Shown: positions 17,098-27,087, counted from the stretch's first letter. The stretch: DNA of 64,000 nt from Bacteriovoracaceae bacterium (GCA_947450475.1 CANFVK010000004.1:186001-250000), one strand, 5' to 3'. Numbers and translations: made by a program. Notes: a model not told the origin generated them from the sequence alone.

Positions 17098-18026
17098 GCA
17101 ACTTGATTAAATTCTTCTTCAATGCTTTTAGAAAATAACATTTTTGTCTTTTCAACTAATGGTTTAAAGATTTTTTTTAATTCTAAATCGTGTCCATCAG
17201 GTAAGAAATCATCAAATCGTGCAAAAAGATAAAATTCTTCAGCAGAAGATCGTTTGGCATTATTGAGATTGCCATAAAAATTTAAGATTCTAGAGTCTAG
17301 CTTAAAACTAGTCAGGCACAAGTCAGACTCAATTGAATCCTCATTCAGTTTTTTAAAGGTTTCGATTGGACTGAGTTCCCGAACCTCTTTATATTTAATA
17401 ATGGGTATATCTATATCTATCATATTTGATGTTTTTATTTTATTTAAAAACTTTTTATCTTTTATCTTCAATATAAAGCCCACCTCTGAAATCTGATGTA
17501 TAGAAACATTGTCTCTGTAAATGGTCACATCATTATTTAATCTGAAATGTACTGGAATATTTCCATCTAGTCTGAAAGATCTTAGGGTATAGCTTTCTAC
17601 CAAAATTTTTCTCAAAATAAATTTTTTATGAATTTCTTGCTGAAACCATTTCATGGAAGTTAAAGAAAAGTAAGGCCCCTGCTCACCGTCTTTTGAAAAG
17701 AGAATTTCATTCTCTCTTTCAAACCAAGTTAATCTCAAACGGCTATCAACATATGATTCGTAGAGCGAGAACAAGTCGCTCTTTACCACTTTCAGCTTAT
17801 TACATAGCCAAATGGATTCTTTTTTTAATTCTAGTAACTCTAGATTTAGCTTATCCAATTGATGTTTGTTACTAAAGTTTCTAAATTTTTTTCTTTGAAT
17901 TAAGCAGGATTGATCCCAATTACTCCAATGAAAAGAAAGCTGAGGGCTAAGCTCTAACTGATCGCATAAATCACTTTTATTAAAATATTGCTTTAGTGTA
18001 TGCTTCGACAATTGCTTGGTAGTCAC
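17094..18026 (-). CDS. PilZ-like domain protein
   Basis: A 310-residue protein. The first 120 residues are helical and charged. A PilZ-like barrel follows, with an Arg-rich strand (LRSFRLDGNIPVHF, about 145-158) and HQISEVGFIL, which resembles the D/NxSxxG motif with Gln in the first position. Cyclic-di-GMP binding is possible but not certain. GTG is the start codon, with AGGAG six bases ahead. The 213 bases upstream of it, shared with a divergent HD-GYP-like gene, hold no other gene. Confidence 0.6.
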   Translation of the reverse strand: MTTKQLSKHTLKQYFNKSDLCDQLELSPQLSFHWSNWDQSCLIQRKKFRNFSNKHQLDKLNLELLELKKESIWLCNKLKVVKSDLFSLYESYVDSRLRLTWFERENEILFSKDGEQGPYFSLTSMKWFQQEIHKKFILRKILVESYTLRSFRLDGNIPVHFRLNNDVTIYRDNVSIHQISEVGFILKIKDKKFLNKIKTSNMIDIDIPIIKYKEVRELSPIETFKKLNEDSIESDLCLTSFKLDSRILNFYGNLNNAKRSSAEEFYLFARFDDFLPDGHDLELKKIFKPLVEKTKMLFSKSIEEEFNQVA

Positions 18027-18223
18027 AAAAATCTCCTGAGGAAGATAAACGGCTTCATATTCAATGATGACATTGTATTAACTAATTTCTAATTTTTAGA
18101 ATTAATCGACATGTTTTGAAATACCCTTGAAATTATTATTTTTTCCCTAATTCTGTCAGATTTCGAGACAAGGAAAAACTGTGTCTTTTTTTTGGCAGTT
18201 TTTCCTTCTGCGAGGCAGATCTC

Positions 18224-18232
18224 TGTTATAAT
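18224..18232 (+). promoter_or_regulatory. Extended -10 element abutting a start codon
   Basis: TGTTATAAT is a full extended -10 box. It ends seven bases before the ATG at 18240, so transcription would begin at or next to the start codon. TTGGCA at 18192-18197 is too far away (29 bases) to be its -35 box. Confidence 0.55.
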
Positions 18233-18239
18233 AGAAATT

Positions 18240-19250
18240 ATGAAACAAAATCCTTTCGATATCCTTCAGCAAAATGCACTCAATTTTAAATTGAACCCCA
18301 TTTCATTTCGTGAGATCTTTTTTATTTCAGAATCCCCATGCAATGTCTACGGCCTTGTCGATGGACTCATGAAAGTTGTCCTTCATAAAAAAGAAGAAAT
18401 AACTCCCCAGACCCTTGTATTGCTCTTGCAAAAGAATTTAGCAAATTTATTTGTCTTAGAAGAAGATCGAGGCAGCCTTAGATTGGCCCAACAAGAAAAC
18501 TTAAGGCATGTGACACGTTCACTATCAATCGGAGATCCTCTTGAGAAAGCTCGGTTACAAGCCAATCTTCTGACTATTAACTTGGGTTATCTCTACGAAG
18601 ACCCTACCAATGACAGTTTGCTAAATCTTCAGGTTCAAAGCGCTAAAAATTTGGCCATATTTCTCTATGGGCGACCGCAAATTCACGAAGCGCTTTACCG
18701 AGAGTTTATTAAGCAAGGTCACCACTACATTTTTGCTCAACCTTTCTTGTCGACTCTTTTTCTCCTTGGTGTCATGAAGAGCACTAGGCTTTATGTTGAT
18801 CGGGATATAGAACTATTTTTTCTCACAAGTTATCTTAAAGATATTGGCATGTCAGCGATACCTGTTGAAAAGTATAATGATGAAAACTTAAGCGAAGAAG
18901 ATAAAAAACTTTTAGCTTCGCATCCTCAATTATCCGTTAATATTCTAAAAGGTCGGGTGCCCCTACCGCCAAATCATTTAAAAATAATTGAAAATCATCA
19001 CATTTATAGTACTCTGACCAAGCAATACAATCTTGCAGACAAAGACGATCCAAGTATGATTTTTGGCTTTGAAACAATGATGATTTCTGTCATGGATACT
19101 GTCGCGGCAATGATAACTGATAGACCCTTTCGTAAAGCAGGCTCACTTTTTAACAGTCTTGATTTGATTCGTTTACTGATAGGTGAACAATACCCGCAAG
19201 AATTTAAATTGATTGTTAACTACTTCAAAAATTTTTTTCGTTCACAATAA
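18240..19250 (+). CDS. HD-domain signalling protein, HD-GYP-like and degenerate
   Basis: A 336-residue protein. The first 100 residues are a DUF3391-like adaptor with short strands; the rest is HD-GYP-like. The HD pair reads Lys-Asp (YLKDIGMSAIP), SHPQLSVNIL follows, and NHHIYSTLTKQ replaces the HHE-GYP block. Several metal ligands are therefore missing and catalysis is unlikely. The frame extends to 18192, but ATG 18240 fits the domain start. There is no clear ribosome site, and a TGTTATAAT sits seven bases upstream, suggesting a leaderless message. Confidence 0.72.
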   Translation: MKQNPFDILQQNALNFKLNPISFREIFFISESPCNVYGLVDGLMKVVLHKKEEITPQTLVLLLQKNLANLFVLEEDRGSLRLAQQENLRHVTRSLSIGDPLEKARLQANLLTINLGYLYEDPTNDSLLNLQVQSAKNLAIFLYGRPQIHEALYREFIKQGHHYIFAQPFLSTLFLLGVMKSTRLYVDRDIELFFLTSYLKDIGMSAIPVEKYNDENLSEEDKKLLASHPQLSVNILKGRVPLPPNHLKIIENHHIYSTLTKQYNLADKDDPSMIFGFETMMISVMDTVAAMITDRPFRKAGSLFNSLDLIRLLIGEQYPQEFKLIVNYFKNFFRSQ

Positions 19251-19356
19251 ATACTAGAGTCATTCCCTCCAACATAAATTTCTTTGCAAACCATTACATA
19301 ACATGAAACACTTTGAAATATATTGATTTTGCCAATTAATTCTAGGGAGGGAAATA

Positions 19357-19575
19357 ATGGCTACAGCAGACGTTAGTCCGATTACAGGTATAATTGCCGA
19401 AGATCTTGTCTATGTTGATTTTGGGGAACATGAAGGAAAATCTGTTCTTGAAGTAGCAGACACTTTACCAGAATATTATGATTTTTTAATTGAGAGCAAA
19501 GAGGGTGGAAAATGCACTATTCGTCGCTCTAAAGACAAAAGCTTCCGTCTCTATGTAACGCAAACCGCTCATTAA
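19357..19575 (+). CDS. Small conserved-looking protein, DUF3820/ExoX-C-like motif
   Basis: A 72-residue protein. YVDFGEHEGKSVLEVADTLP followed by YYDFLIE resembles the short FGKYKG...P..YLxW module found in DUF3820 proteins and at the C-terminus of ExoX-like nucleases; this is a weak motif-based suggestion. GGGAGGG nine bases ahead of the ATG is a very strong ribosome site, implying high expression. The gene stands alone and is followed by a hairpin. Confidence 0.7.
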   Translation: MATADVSPITGIIAEDLVYVDFGEHEGKSVLEVADTLPEYYDFLIESKEGGKCTIRRSKDKSFRLYVTQTAH

Positions 19576-19586
19576 TTCAGACTCTT

Positions 19587-19620
19587 AAGTGGGGAATTAT
19601 TCTATATTCCCCACTTCTTA
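19587..19620 (+). terminator. Hairpin between the small protein gene and the pst operon
   Basis: An 11-bp perfect stem (19587-19597 with 19606-19616, AAGTGGGGAAT/ATTCCCCACTT) and an 8-base loop. Only CTTCTTA follows, so the T tract is poor; it may be a weak terminator or an RNA-stabilising hairpin. Confidence 0.5.
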
Positions 19621-19676
19621 ACTAAATCCTGACAAAAGCCCCTTTATATTTTGATCAAAATTGTCGATTATACCTC

Positions 19677-20591
19677 ATGCTCAAATTAAAATCTAAATCG
19701 CAGGATGCCCTGCTTTTTTATATTCTAAGACTTATTTCAATTTTAGTGATTGGCTTGCTCTTGTTAATTATTTATATACTCTTTAAATCTGCCCTACCTT
19801 CTATCGTTCGCAATGGACTGTCTTTCATTTTAAAATCAGACTGGAACCCCGTTGAGGAGCAATTCGGAGCATTACCTTTTATTTTTGGTACTTTGGTCAC
19901 TTCAGTTATCGCACTTGTACTTGCGACACCAATAAGTATTTTTATAGCCTTGTTTATGTGTGAATATTTACCCAAAAGCATTTCCAGAATAGTTTCTCTC
20001 CTCGTCGAAATGGTCGCAGCTATTCCAAGCATTGTTTTTGGACTTTGGGGCATTTTTTATCTCGCTCCTTTTGTAAAAGAAACGTTGGCACCTCTGCTTA
20101 AAAATTACTTTGGCTATCTTCCCTTTTTTCAAGGTCCAAGCTTTGGTATTGGTATTTTGACCGCATCACTTATTTTAGCAATTATGATTGTTCCTACTAT
20201 ATCTTCAATTAGCCGCTCAATTTTTGAACTCATACCACAACATCAAAAAGAGGCTGCGTATGCCATGGGCTCTACCAAATATGAAATGGTTAAATTGGCA
20301 ATCATTACTCCTTCTATATCGGGAATTAGTAGTGCCGTAGTACTTGGACTTGGGAGGGCCCTTGGCGAAACCATGGCGGTAACGATGTTGATAGGTAACT
20401 CACCTTCAATAACGAAATCCATATTTGCTCCAGCAGCTACAATGGCTTCGGTAATGGCAAATGAATATACTGATGCCAACACTCCAATGCATATTGCATC
20501 ACTTTGCTACATAGCCTTGTTGCTATTTATTATAACTTTTCTATCAAATTTAATTGCCAAAACAATTGTGAAAAAATTGTCTAAAACCTAA
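19677..20591 (+). CDS. pstC: Phosphate ABC transporter permease PstC
   Basis: A 304-residue inner-membrane permease with six predicted helices and the cytoplasmic EAA-type loop around GLGRALGETMAVTMLIGNSP, typical of PstC. With PstA it forms the channel of the high-affinity phosphate importer. It is the first gene of a six-gene run. No ribosome site is seen before the ATG, and a TATACC lies close upstream. PstS, the periplasmic binding protein, is not present on either side. Confidence 0.95.
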   Translation: MLKLKSKSQDALLFYILRLISILVIGLLLLIIYILFKSALPSIVRNGLSFILKSDWNPVEEQFGALPFIFGTLVTSVIALVLATPISIFIALFMCEYLPKSISRIVSLLVEMVAAIPSIVFGLWGIFYLAPFVKETLAPLLKNYFGYLPFFQGPSFGIGILTASLILAIMIVPTISSISRSIFELIPQHQKEAAYAMGSTKYEMVKLAIITPSISGISSAVVLGLGRALGETMAVTMLIGNSPSITKSIFAPAATMASVMANEYTDANTPMHIASLCYIALLLFIITFLSNLIAKTIVKKLSKT

Positions 20592-20602
20592 AAGGAATAA
20601 AA

Positions 20603-21451
20603 TTGAATTATAGGACCATTCGAAATATTAAAAATCAATTTTTCATGATGACAGTTATCATGAGTGCTGTTTTAGTACTACTTCCACTTTTTTTAATTAT
20701 TAAATTTGTCTTCACTCAAGGAATGAGCTCACTAAATTTCAGTTTTTTTACAGAAATACCAAAGCCAGTTGGTGAATCCGGAGGTGGTATGAAGCATGCC
20801 ATATTTGGAACCATGTACGTTGTCTTTTTAGGTGCATTGCTTGCCGTACCAATAGGAATAACCTGTGGTGTATATCTTTCAGAGTTTAGAAAAAGTAAAC
20901 TTTCCAAAACTCTAAAACTGACGATTGACCTTATGAGTGGAATTCCTTCCATCGTAATTGGTATTTTCGCCTATCTCGTAGTTGTCATTCCAATGAAAAG
21001 TTTTTCGGCCTTAGCCGGAGGAGTTGCTTTAAGCATTATCATGCTTCCAATTATCATCAAAACTTCAGAAGAAATCTTAAAATTAGTTCCAGATCATTTG
21101 CGAGAAGCAGGATTGGCTTTAGGACTTCCTCGCTGGAAAGTTATCTTGTTTATTATCGTGAAGGGTAATTTATCAAACCTATTGACAGGAATCATTTTGG
21201 CCATCTCAAGAGCTTCAGGAGAAACGGCCCCATTATTGTTTACTGCTTTTGGCAATATGTATATGAGTTATGAATTTAATAAGCCCATGGCAACTCTTCC
21301 GGTACAAATTTATACTTATGCCATTTCACCATTTAAAGATTGGCAACGACAAGCATGGGCCGGAGCATTTGTACTCATGATTTTAATATTATCAATGAAT
21401 CTTTTTGCAAGGTATGTCTTTTTGAAAATAAAAGACAAGAAAGGAAATTAA
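20603..21451 (+). CDS. pstA: Phosphate ABC transporter permease PstA
   Basis: A 282-residue permease with six membrane helices and the [18 protein letters not shown] loop that contacts PstB. It pairs with PstC. AAAAGGAAT lies ahead of the start, which is TTG at 20603 (TTG AAT TAT). It is 11 bases behind pstC and 2 bases ahead of pstB, clearly in one operon. Confidence 0.95.
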   Translation: MNYRTIRNIKNQFFMMTVIMSAVLVLLPLFLIIKFVFTQGMSSLNFSFFTEIPKPVGESGGGMKHAIFGTMYVVFLGALLAVPIGITCGVYLSEFRKSKLSKTLKLTIDLMSGIPSIVIGIFAYLVVVIPMKSFSALAGGVALSIIMLPIIIKTSEEILKLVPDHLREAGLALGLPRWKVILFIIVKGNLSNLLTGIILAISRASGETAPLLFTAFGNMYMSYEFNKPMATLPVQIYTYAISPFKDWQRQAWAGAFVLMILILSMNLFARYVFLKIKDKKGN

Positions 21452-21453
21452 CC

Positions 21454-22233
21454 ATGTCATCAAACTCCAACGACGAAAAAATTATCTTAGAGGCTAAAGC
21501 CTTAGAGGCTTGGTTTGGGGACTTTCAAGCGGTAAAAGGTATAAATGTTCATTACTTTGAAAAAACAATAAATGCCATTATTGGCCCCTCCGGTTGTGGG
21601 AAATCAACATATTTAAGATGCCTCAACAGAATTCATGAAGAAATTGAAGGCACTAAAGTCATGGGTGAAGTTTTACTTGAAGGAAAAAATATTTACGATA
21701 AAAGCATAGATGTTGTCGACGTAAGAAAGAGGATTGGGATGGTATTTCAGAAACCTAATCCATTTCCAACTTTAAGTATATTAGAAAATGTAGTCATTGG
21801 TTTGAGGCTTCAAGGAATCAATAAGCGTTCAACCTTATTAGAAATTGCAGAATCATGCCTAAAGAAAGCAGCACTTTGGGAAGAAGTAAAAGATAAATTA
21901 CATTCTCAGGGAACATCACTTTCAGGTGGTCAACAGCAAAGACTTTGCATAGCGAGAGCACTTGCCATAAATCCACCAGTACTGTTAATGGATGAACCAA
22001 CTTCAGCACTCGACCCGATTGCGACAGCAAAAATAGAAGAATTAATGAATGAAATAAAAAGAGATTATACGGTTATAATTGTTACGCACAATATGCAGCA
22101 GGCTGCTCGCATTTCAGATTATACATCTTTCTTTGTTTATGGAAAAATGGTCGAACATGGTCTGAGTTCTGATATTTTTACAAACCCTAAAGAAAAACAA
22201 ACTGAAGACTATATTTCGGGAAGATTCGGATAA
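21454..22233 (+). CDS. pstB: Phosphate ABC transporter ATP-binding protein PstB
   Basis: A 259-residue ATPase with Walker [11 protein letters not shown]-loop VFQKPNPFP (a PstB hallmark), signature LSGGQQQRL, Walker [12 protein letters not shown] and the switch His in VTHNMQQ. It powers phosphate import. The frame is open far upstream, but AAGGAAAT and the ATG at 21454 mark the start. Confidence 0.97.
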   Translation: MSSNSNDEKIILEAKALEAWFGDFQAVKGINVHYFEKTINAIIGPSGCGKSTYLRCLNRIHEEIEGTKVMGEVLLEGKNIYDKSIDVVDVRKRIGMVFQKPNPFPTLSILENVVIGLRLQGINKRSTLLEIAESCLKKAALWEEVKDKLHSQGTSLSGGQQQRLCIARALAINPPVLLMDEPTSALDPIATAKIEELMNEIKRDYTVIIVTHNMQQAARISDYTSFFVYGKMVEHGLSSDIFTNPKEKQTEDYISGRFG

Positions 22234-22251
22234 ATTAAGAAAGAGGATGAT

Positions 22252-22887
22252 ATGGATATTTCACCAAAAGATTTAAGAGACAGTATATTGAAAATGGCCA
22301 GTTTGGTTGAGGCTTCACTTGCCAATTGCCTTAATCTTGAAAAAAACATGGAAGAGTTCTTAGAATTGGAACGCAAGATTAATGAATTCCACATGCTGAT
22401 TGATGATTCTTGCTTTAAGTACATTGCTCTGAAAAGCCCCGCCGCAAAAGATTTAAGAACGGCATTAGCCGTTATGAAAATAAATGCAGAACTTGAAAGA
22501 ATTGGAGATCAGTCACTAAAGATCAAACGACAATATCAACGAATGGGAAGAGATATTCTACAATTAAAGAATATGTCACTTGAAGTAAACATGATGGTTA
22601 AAAATGCTCTAGACTCTTTTGTCAGAAATAATATAAAGCAAGCAACAGATGTTATTAAATACGATCAAGAAATTAATGCCCTTAATCGCGAAATTGTGAA
22701 GTTTCATGTAAACCAGATCAAAAGTAATGAAATTGGCTTTGATGAAGGATATACCATTTCTAAAATATCTAAAAATCTAGAGCGCATAGGAGATCATGCT
22801 AAAAATATCGCCCAAGATGTAATCTTCCTAGAGTCTGGCTCTGACATGAGACACAATCCAGAGTTTAAGTCTCCAAAAAAGGATTAG
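22252..22887 (+). CDS. phoU: Phosphate signalling protein PhoU
   Basis: A 211-residue all-helical PhoU with its two repeat motifs of the E/DxxxD type (INAELERIGDQSLKI and ISKNLERIGDHAKNIAQ), which bind metal. PhoU links the Pst transporter to PhoR and represses the Pho response when phosphate is plentiful. GAGGATGAT precedes the ATG. Its stop overlaps the region of the phoB start. Confidence 0.95.
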   Translation: MDISPKDLRDSILKMASLVEASLANCLNLEKNMEEFLELERKINEFHMLIDDSCFKYIALKSPAAKDLRTALAVMKINAELERIGDQSLKIKRQYQRMGRDILQLKNMSLEVNMMVKNALDSFVRNNIKQATDVIKYDQEINALNREIVKFHVNQIKSNEIGFDEGYTISKISKNLERIGDHAKNIAQDVIFLESGSDMRHNPEFKSPKKD

Positions 22888-22889
22888 TG

Positions 22890-23597
22890 ATGAACACTGA
22901 AACAGTTGTCATTATAGAAGATGAAATTGAAATCAATGAACTCATAACCGATCAAATTACCCAAATGGGTCATCGATGTGTTAGTTTTCTAGATGGTAAA
23001 AAAGCTCTAGACTTTATTCAATCTCCAGAATGTAATCACGCAAATCTTTTTATTTTAGATCGAATGCTGCCATCTATTAATGGATTAGAAATTTGCAAAT
23101 TTATCAGACTATATAAAAACTCTGAATCAATACCAGTCCTCATGCTCACGGCATTAAGTACACCAGAACAAATTGTTGAAGGTCTTGATGCTGGAGCCGA
23201 TGACTATATGACCAAACCCTTTGATCATACAGTTTTAAAGGCAAGGGTTCGATCTTTGCTCAGAAGAAGGCAAATAAAAGAAAAAAGTTCAGAAAATACG
23301 AGTCAACTTCAGATCAAGGAACTTTTGGTTGATTTAGATCAATGCAAAGCTTGGATAGGCGATCATTTGTTAGAACTAACTCTTTCTGAATATAAAATTC
23401 TTTGCTGCTTCATGCTTTCACCAGGTAAAGTTCTGACTCGAAATCAATTAGTCGAATATATTCAAGATGGCCCGGTACATGTAACAGACAGAACAATTGA
23501 TACTCATATTTTCGGATTAAGAAAAAAGCTGGGAGACTACTCTTCAATCATAGAGACGATTAGAGGAATAGGATACAGGGTCATTGGACATGATTGA
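22890..23597 (+). CDS. phoB: PhoB-type response regulator
   Basis: A 235-residue OmpR/PhoB regulator. The receiver has the acidic pair EDE, phospho-Asp in FILDRMLP, and TKPF Lys; a winged helix follows (residues about 135-235, ending RGIGYRVIG). The pst context makes it the phosphate regulator. GTG at 22887 is in frame, but AAGGAT fits the ATG at 22890. It overlaps phoR slightly. Confidence 0.92.
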   Translation: MNTETVVIIEDEIEINELITDQITQMGHRCVSFLDGKKALDFIQSPECNHANLFILDRMLPSINGLEICKFIRLYKNSESIPVLMLTALSTPEQIVEGLDAGADDYMTKPFDHTVLKARVRSLLRRRQIKEKSSENTSQLQIKELLVDLDQCKAWIGDHLLELTLSEYKILCCFMLSPGKVLTRNQLVEYIQDGPVHVTDRTIDTHIFGLRKKLGDYSSIIETIRGIGYRVIGHD

Positions 23598-24927
23598 AAT
23601 GAACAATCGACGAATTCTACTTGTACAGTTTTTTTTCCTCATGGCCTTATCTCTTATTAGTTTTTTAATTGGAAAGAGCACGACTCTTTCATTTTTATTT
23701 TATTTAATTTGGTTAAGTGGAATATTGCTTAATTTATTTTTTATAAAAACTTACGCACTACCTGATTATAAAATTTTAAAAAAAATCAATGCAGTTTCTA
23801 TCTCGAACGCTCCATCCTGGGAGGAAATAGAAGAATCACTATCTCAAAAAGAAGTTGAAAAACTAAAACAATACGAAAATTTTGAACAAGAGAATTTAAA
23901 ATACAAAAACCTACTCGACTCAATGGAAGACCCTGTGTGCATCATTTCAAAAGAGAGTATGGTTTTTTATGCTAATAAATCTTTCCTCACGGTTTTTCAA
24001 ATTAATGAGCATAGTTTTCCAATGCCATTGTTGGCCATAACTCGTCACCATGAATTTCAAAACTTCATCGAATCTTCTATAAAAGTATCTCAGGTTAGTC
24101 GATTAGCCAGTTTCACCTTTAATCAAAACCAAGATCCTTTAAAAAAATATTTCGACTTAAAGATCTCACCACTCATAAATCAAAATGACTACCTTTGCCT
24201 TTTACATGATATTACTGAAAGGGTTATGACTGATCAAATAAGAGAAGATTTCGTGTCAAACTTTTCCCATGAAGTAAGAACTCCATTAACAATTCTTAAT
24301 GGACAAATTCAAAATTTAAAAGCAAATCTTGAGCAAGAAAAAAGTTTCTCATCTAGTCTCATTCCAATCTTCTACAAAATAGAAAACAACTCCAAAAGAT
24401 TAATAAGCTTACTAAATGATTTATTACAGCTCTCTTCAATTGAATTTAAAAAAGAAATCAACAAAGAAATTGTAAACCTTGAGGAAGTAATATATTTTCT
24501 TATTCAGGACCTTGCTCTTAATTACCCTCAAAAAAATATCACTATTAGTTTAGAGTTAAATAAAAAAGAAGTTTATGTTGAATTTTCTCTATTTGAACAA
24601 GCTCTAATTAATTTAATTGATAATGCTTTTAAATACAGTAATGAAATAGGTTCAATAAAAATTAAATCTTATCAATTTGATAACTGGGATCAAATCGAGA
24701 TTACTGACTCAGGAATTGGTATTCCAGAGGAGCAACTCCATCGAATTTTTGAAAGATTTTTTAGAGTTGACTCTTCTCGTTCATTTGATATTCCCGGAAC
24801 TGGACTAGGACTTTCTATAGTTAAACATATTATTCAAAAGCATAATGGAAAAATTAAGGTTCAAAGCCGTTTTAATGAAGGTAGCACTTTCATTTTATCT
24901 CTTCCCTCTCAATCAACTAGCAATTAG
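23590..24927 (+). CDS. phoR: PhoR-type sensor histidine kinase
   Basis: About 445 residues. Two membrane helices (about 8-50) with almost no periplasmic loop, a PAS domain (about 100-200), the H box SHEVRTPL, the N box NLIDNAFKYS, and the G boxes DSGIGIP and GTGLGLS. It phosphorylates PhoB when phosphate is low; the lack of a periplasmic sensor fits sensing through PstB/PhoU. Starts at TTG 23584, ATG 23590 or ATG 23599 are possible. Its stop overlaps that of the convergent glycosyltransferase by 4 bases (TTAG). Confidence 0.92.
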   Translation: MIEMNNRRILLVQFFFLMALSLISFLIGKSTTLSFLFYLIWLSGILLNLFFIKTYALPDYKILKKINAVSISNAPSWEEIEESLSQKEVEKLKQYENFEQENLKYKNLLDSMEDPVCIISKESMVFYANKSFLTVFQINEHSFPMPLLAITRHHEFQNFIESSIKVSQVSRLASFTFNQNQDPLKKYFDLKISPLINQNDYLCLLHDITERVMTDQIREDFVSNFSHEVRTPLTILNGQIQNLKANLEQEKSFSSSLIPIFYKIENNSKRLISLLNDLLQLSSIEFKKEINKEIVNLEEVIYFLIQDLALNYPQKNITISLELNKKEVYVEFSLFEQALINLIDNAFKYSNEIGSIKIKSYQFDNWDQIEITDSGIGIPEEQLHRIFERFFRVDSSRSFDIPGTGLGLSIVKHIIQKHNGKIKVQSRFNEGSTFILSLPSQSTSN

Positions 24928-26063
24928 CCAATCAGCTCAGCATAAAGTCCTCTTAATTCAAGCGTAGAAACGCCGCGATGAAATCGCTTAGCGTATTCCA
25001 GGCCATTGACTATCATCTCATTTCTAAGTATTGGTTGTTCATATAGTCTAAGCAATGCATTAGCAATTTCACCAGGACTAAGTGGGTCAACAAAGATGGA
25101 TTGAGGTCCTGCACTTTCAGGAAAACATGAGCCCAAAGAAGTTATGATAGGTACTTTAGAATATAGAGCTTCCACTATGGGAATACCAAAACCTTCAAAA
25201 AGAGATGGAAAGCAAAAAACATCAGCGGCCTGATAGAAACCAGGAAGTTCAGTATGAGTTACTGATTCTAAGAAGTGGACTCTGTCTGATAATTTTAAAC
25301 TCAAAGTTTTTTCTTTCGCTTTGGCAAGATAATCTTTACCTTTACCGATCAAAACTAAGTCTACATCAACCTGAGAAGATATTTCATGAAAAGCTTCAAT
25401 CAAAGTTAATTGATTTTTTCTTGGTTCAAAAGCTCCAACATTGAGAATGTAAGACCTCTTAATTTTATATTTATCCTTTATGAGGCTAATCAGATCTGGT
25501 GATACTGATTCATAAAACAATGGTGAGCAACTCTGATAATGAATTTTTATTTTTTGCTCAGGTATATTTAAAAAATGAACGAGATCCTTTTTTGTTTGTT
25601 CGCAAATGGCAATGATCAAGTCAGCTTCTTTGCATGCATATGCAACCTTTTGAAAAAAAATCCAACGATCAATAAGAGAAAAGAATTGAGGATAGCGCAA
25701 AAAAATTAAATCATGAATAGTGACAATTTTTTTTACAGGAAAAGGAAATTTACCTATTGGTAATTCATGAGAAAGTCCGTGATATAAGTCGAGATTGTCG
25801 TGCAATAATTCATTAAGTACAAAATGGCTTCTCCAGAGACCTTTAAAAGTTTTACCTACCAAAGTGCTGGGTAAAATAGGATGGGCATTAGAAGATAAGG
25901 AGTCAATCCATCTCTTAGCAAAATAACTATCTAAATCTGGAGTGTATAAATACAAGTGATCATTAAATCCGGTTTCGAGGAGTCCTTCTATCAACCCCCG
26001 AGAGTAATTTCCCAATCCTCTGGAATTATGAGTTGCTCGTTTAGCTTCAAATCCAATTCGCAT
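24924..26063 (-). CDS. Glycosyltransferase family 4 protein
   Basis: A 379-residue GT-B enzyme of the GT4 type. The N-terminal RGLGNYSRGL loop, NVGAFEPRKNQ in the C-terminal domain and the EX7E motif in LFEGFGIPIVEAL are typical. It would transfer an activated sugar to a lipid or polysaccharide acceptor; substrate unknown. AAAGG lies six bases ahead of the ATG. The dipeptide epimerase gene lies 22 bases upstream on the same strand, so they may be co-transcribed. Confidence 0.9.
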   Translation of the reverse strand: MRIGFEAKRATHNSRGLGNYSRGLIEGLLETGFNDHLYLYTPDLDSYFAKRWIDSLSSNAHPILPSTLVGKTFKGLWRSHFVLNELLHDNLDLYHGLSHELPIGKFPFPVKKIVTIHDLIFLRYPQFFSLIDRWIFFQKVAYACKEADLIIAICEQTKKDLVHFLNIPEQKIKIHYQSCSPLFYESVSPDLISLIKDKYKIKRSYILNVGAFEPRKNQLTLIEAFHEISSQVDVDLVLIGKGKDYLAKAKEKTLSLKLSDRVHFLESVTHTELPGFYQAADVFCFPSLFEGFGIPIVEALYSKVPIITSLGSCFPESAGPQSIFVDPLSPGEIANALLRLYEQPILRNEMIVNGLEYAKRFHRGVSTLELRGLYAELIG

Positions 26064-26085
26064 GATAAACCTTTAACCAAATTTT

Positions 26086-27087
26086 TTATTGAATATAAGA
26101 AAAGAAAATTTTTCCATTTTCTTCACTGACCAATTTGTAAGGATCTTCTTTTAAAAGCAAGCTGCCATCTAAGTCAAAAAAATCAACTCCGCCAGAAATA
26201 TTTAGAGCACTTGAAATTCCCAAACTTGTTTCGATCATACATCCGAGCATTGTTTTCAATCCTAAGATTTTTGCTTGTCGGAGTTGCTTAACAGCTTTTA
26301 AATAACCACCAGATTTCATAAGCTTTATATTTACTCCATCGAATCGCTCGACGAAATAATTATTAATATCTTCTTTGGTGACAGATTCATCTGCCATTAA
26401 AAAAACTGGACTTAATTTTTTTAACTTTAATGCTTCTTCATGAAGAGTGCTGCTTAGTGGTTGTTCTAAAAATTCAATTCGTGACAAATCACTAAAGCGA
26501 TCTAAAAACTTCATGACTTCTAATGCACTATCAAAAGATTCATTTGCATCAATGCGCAAAGGAACTTTAGTTAATTTAAGTATTTCTTTACAAAATTCAA
26601 AGGCATTTTGTTGATTAACTTTTACTTTAAGAACCGAAAATCTATCCAGATTATTAGAAATTATAAAATTTTCTACTTTATCAGTTTCCATTATAGGAAT
26701 TGAGAAAGAAGTTTTTACACTACTAACGGTACTCGTGGCCATCAACTGAGAGACAGTCTTATCTGACAAAATTGATACGTAATGAACAAAGCTCGACTCT
26801 ATCCCGAATTTTAAAGATTGTGGTAAATCCATGGTGTCCAAAAAAGCCACCACATTTTCAACACCGTTGAAATCTAGGGGGGCGGCATTTTTGAATTCTT
26901 CAAATTTTTCGAGTATTAAATCTCGATTTTCACCATAACGAACATTGAAAGCGACTTCACCAGAACCCTGAATTGAACCATTTCTTACCGTGACAATGAA
27001 ATTGCGCTTAATATCTGAGCTATTTCGTGAAATATTCCACGTAAATTTAAGAGGCAATTCAAGTTCTTTTATGGACCAGCTAAACAT
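26086..27087 (-). CDS. Dipeptide epimerase, enolase superfamily
   Basis: A 333-residue enzyme of the L-Ala-D/L-Glu epimerase group. The KVKV lysine motif, RIDANES, FLEQPL and MADES supply the base and the metal ligands; the second Lys is in NIKLMKSGG, and the C-terminal DLDG motif contacts the dipeptide. It would act in recycling of peptidoglycan peptides, its own or from other cells. TTG at 27099 extends the frame; the ATG at 27087 is more likely. Confidence 0.88.
   Translation of the reverse strand: MFSWSIKELELPLKFTWNISRNSSDIKRNFIVTVRNGSIQGSGEVAFNVRYGENRDLILEKFEEFKNAAPLDFNGVENVVAFLDTMDLPQSLKFGIESSFVHYVSILSDKTVSQLMATSTVSSVKTSFSIPIMETDKVENFIISNNLDRFSVLKVKVNQQNAFEFCKEILKLTKVPLRIDANESFDSALEVMKFLDRFSDLSRIEFLEQPLSSTLHEEALKLKKLSPVFLMADESVTKEDINNYFVERFDGVNIKLMKSGGYLKAVKQLRQAKILGLKTMLGCMIETSLGISSALNISGGVDFFDLDGSLLLKEDPYKLVSEENGKIFFSYIQ

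Noticed and set aside
19621..19676. Possible Pho box upstream of pstC
   Set aside because: Only a loose CTGACA-like half site is seen; no tandem repeat of the 7-base unit.
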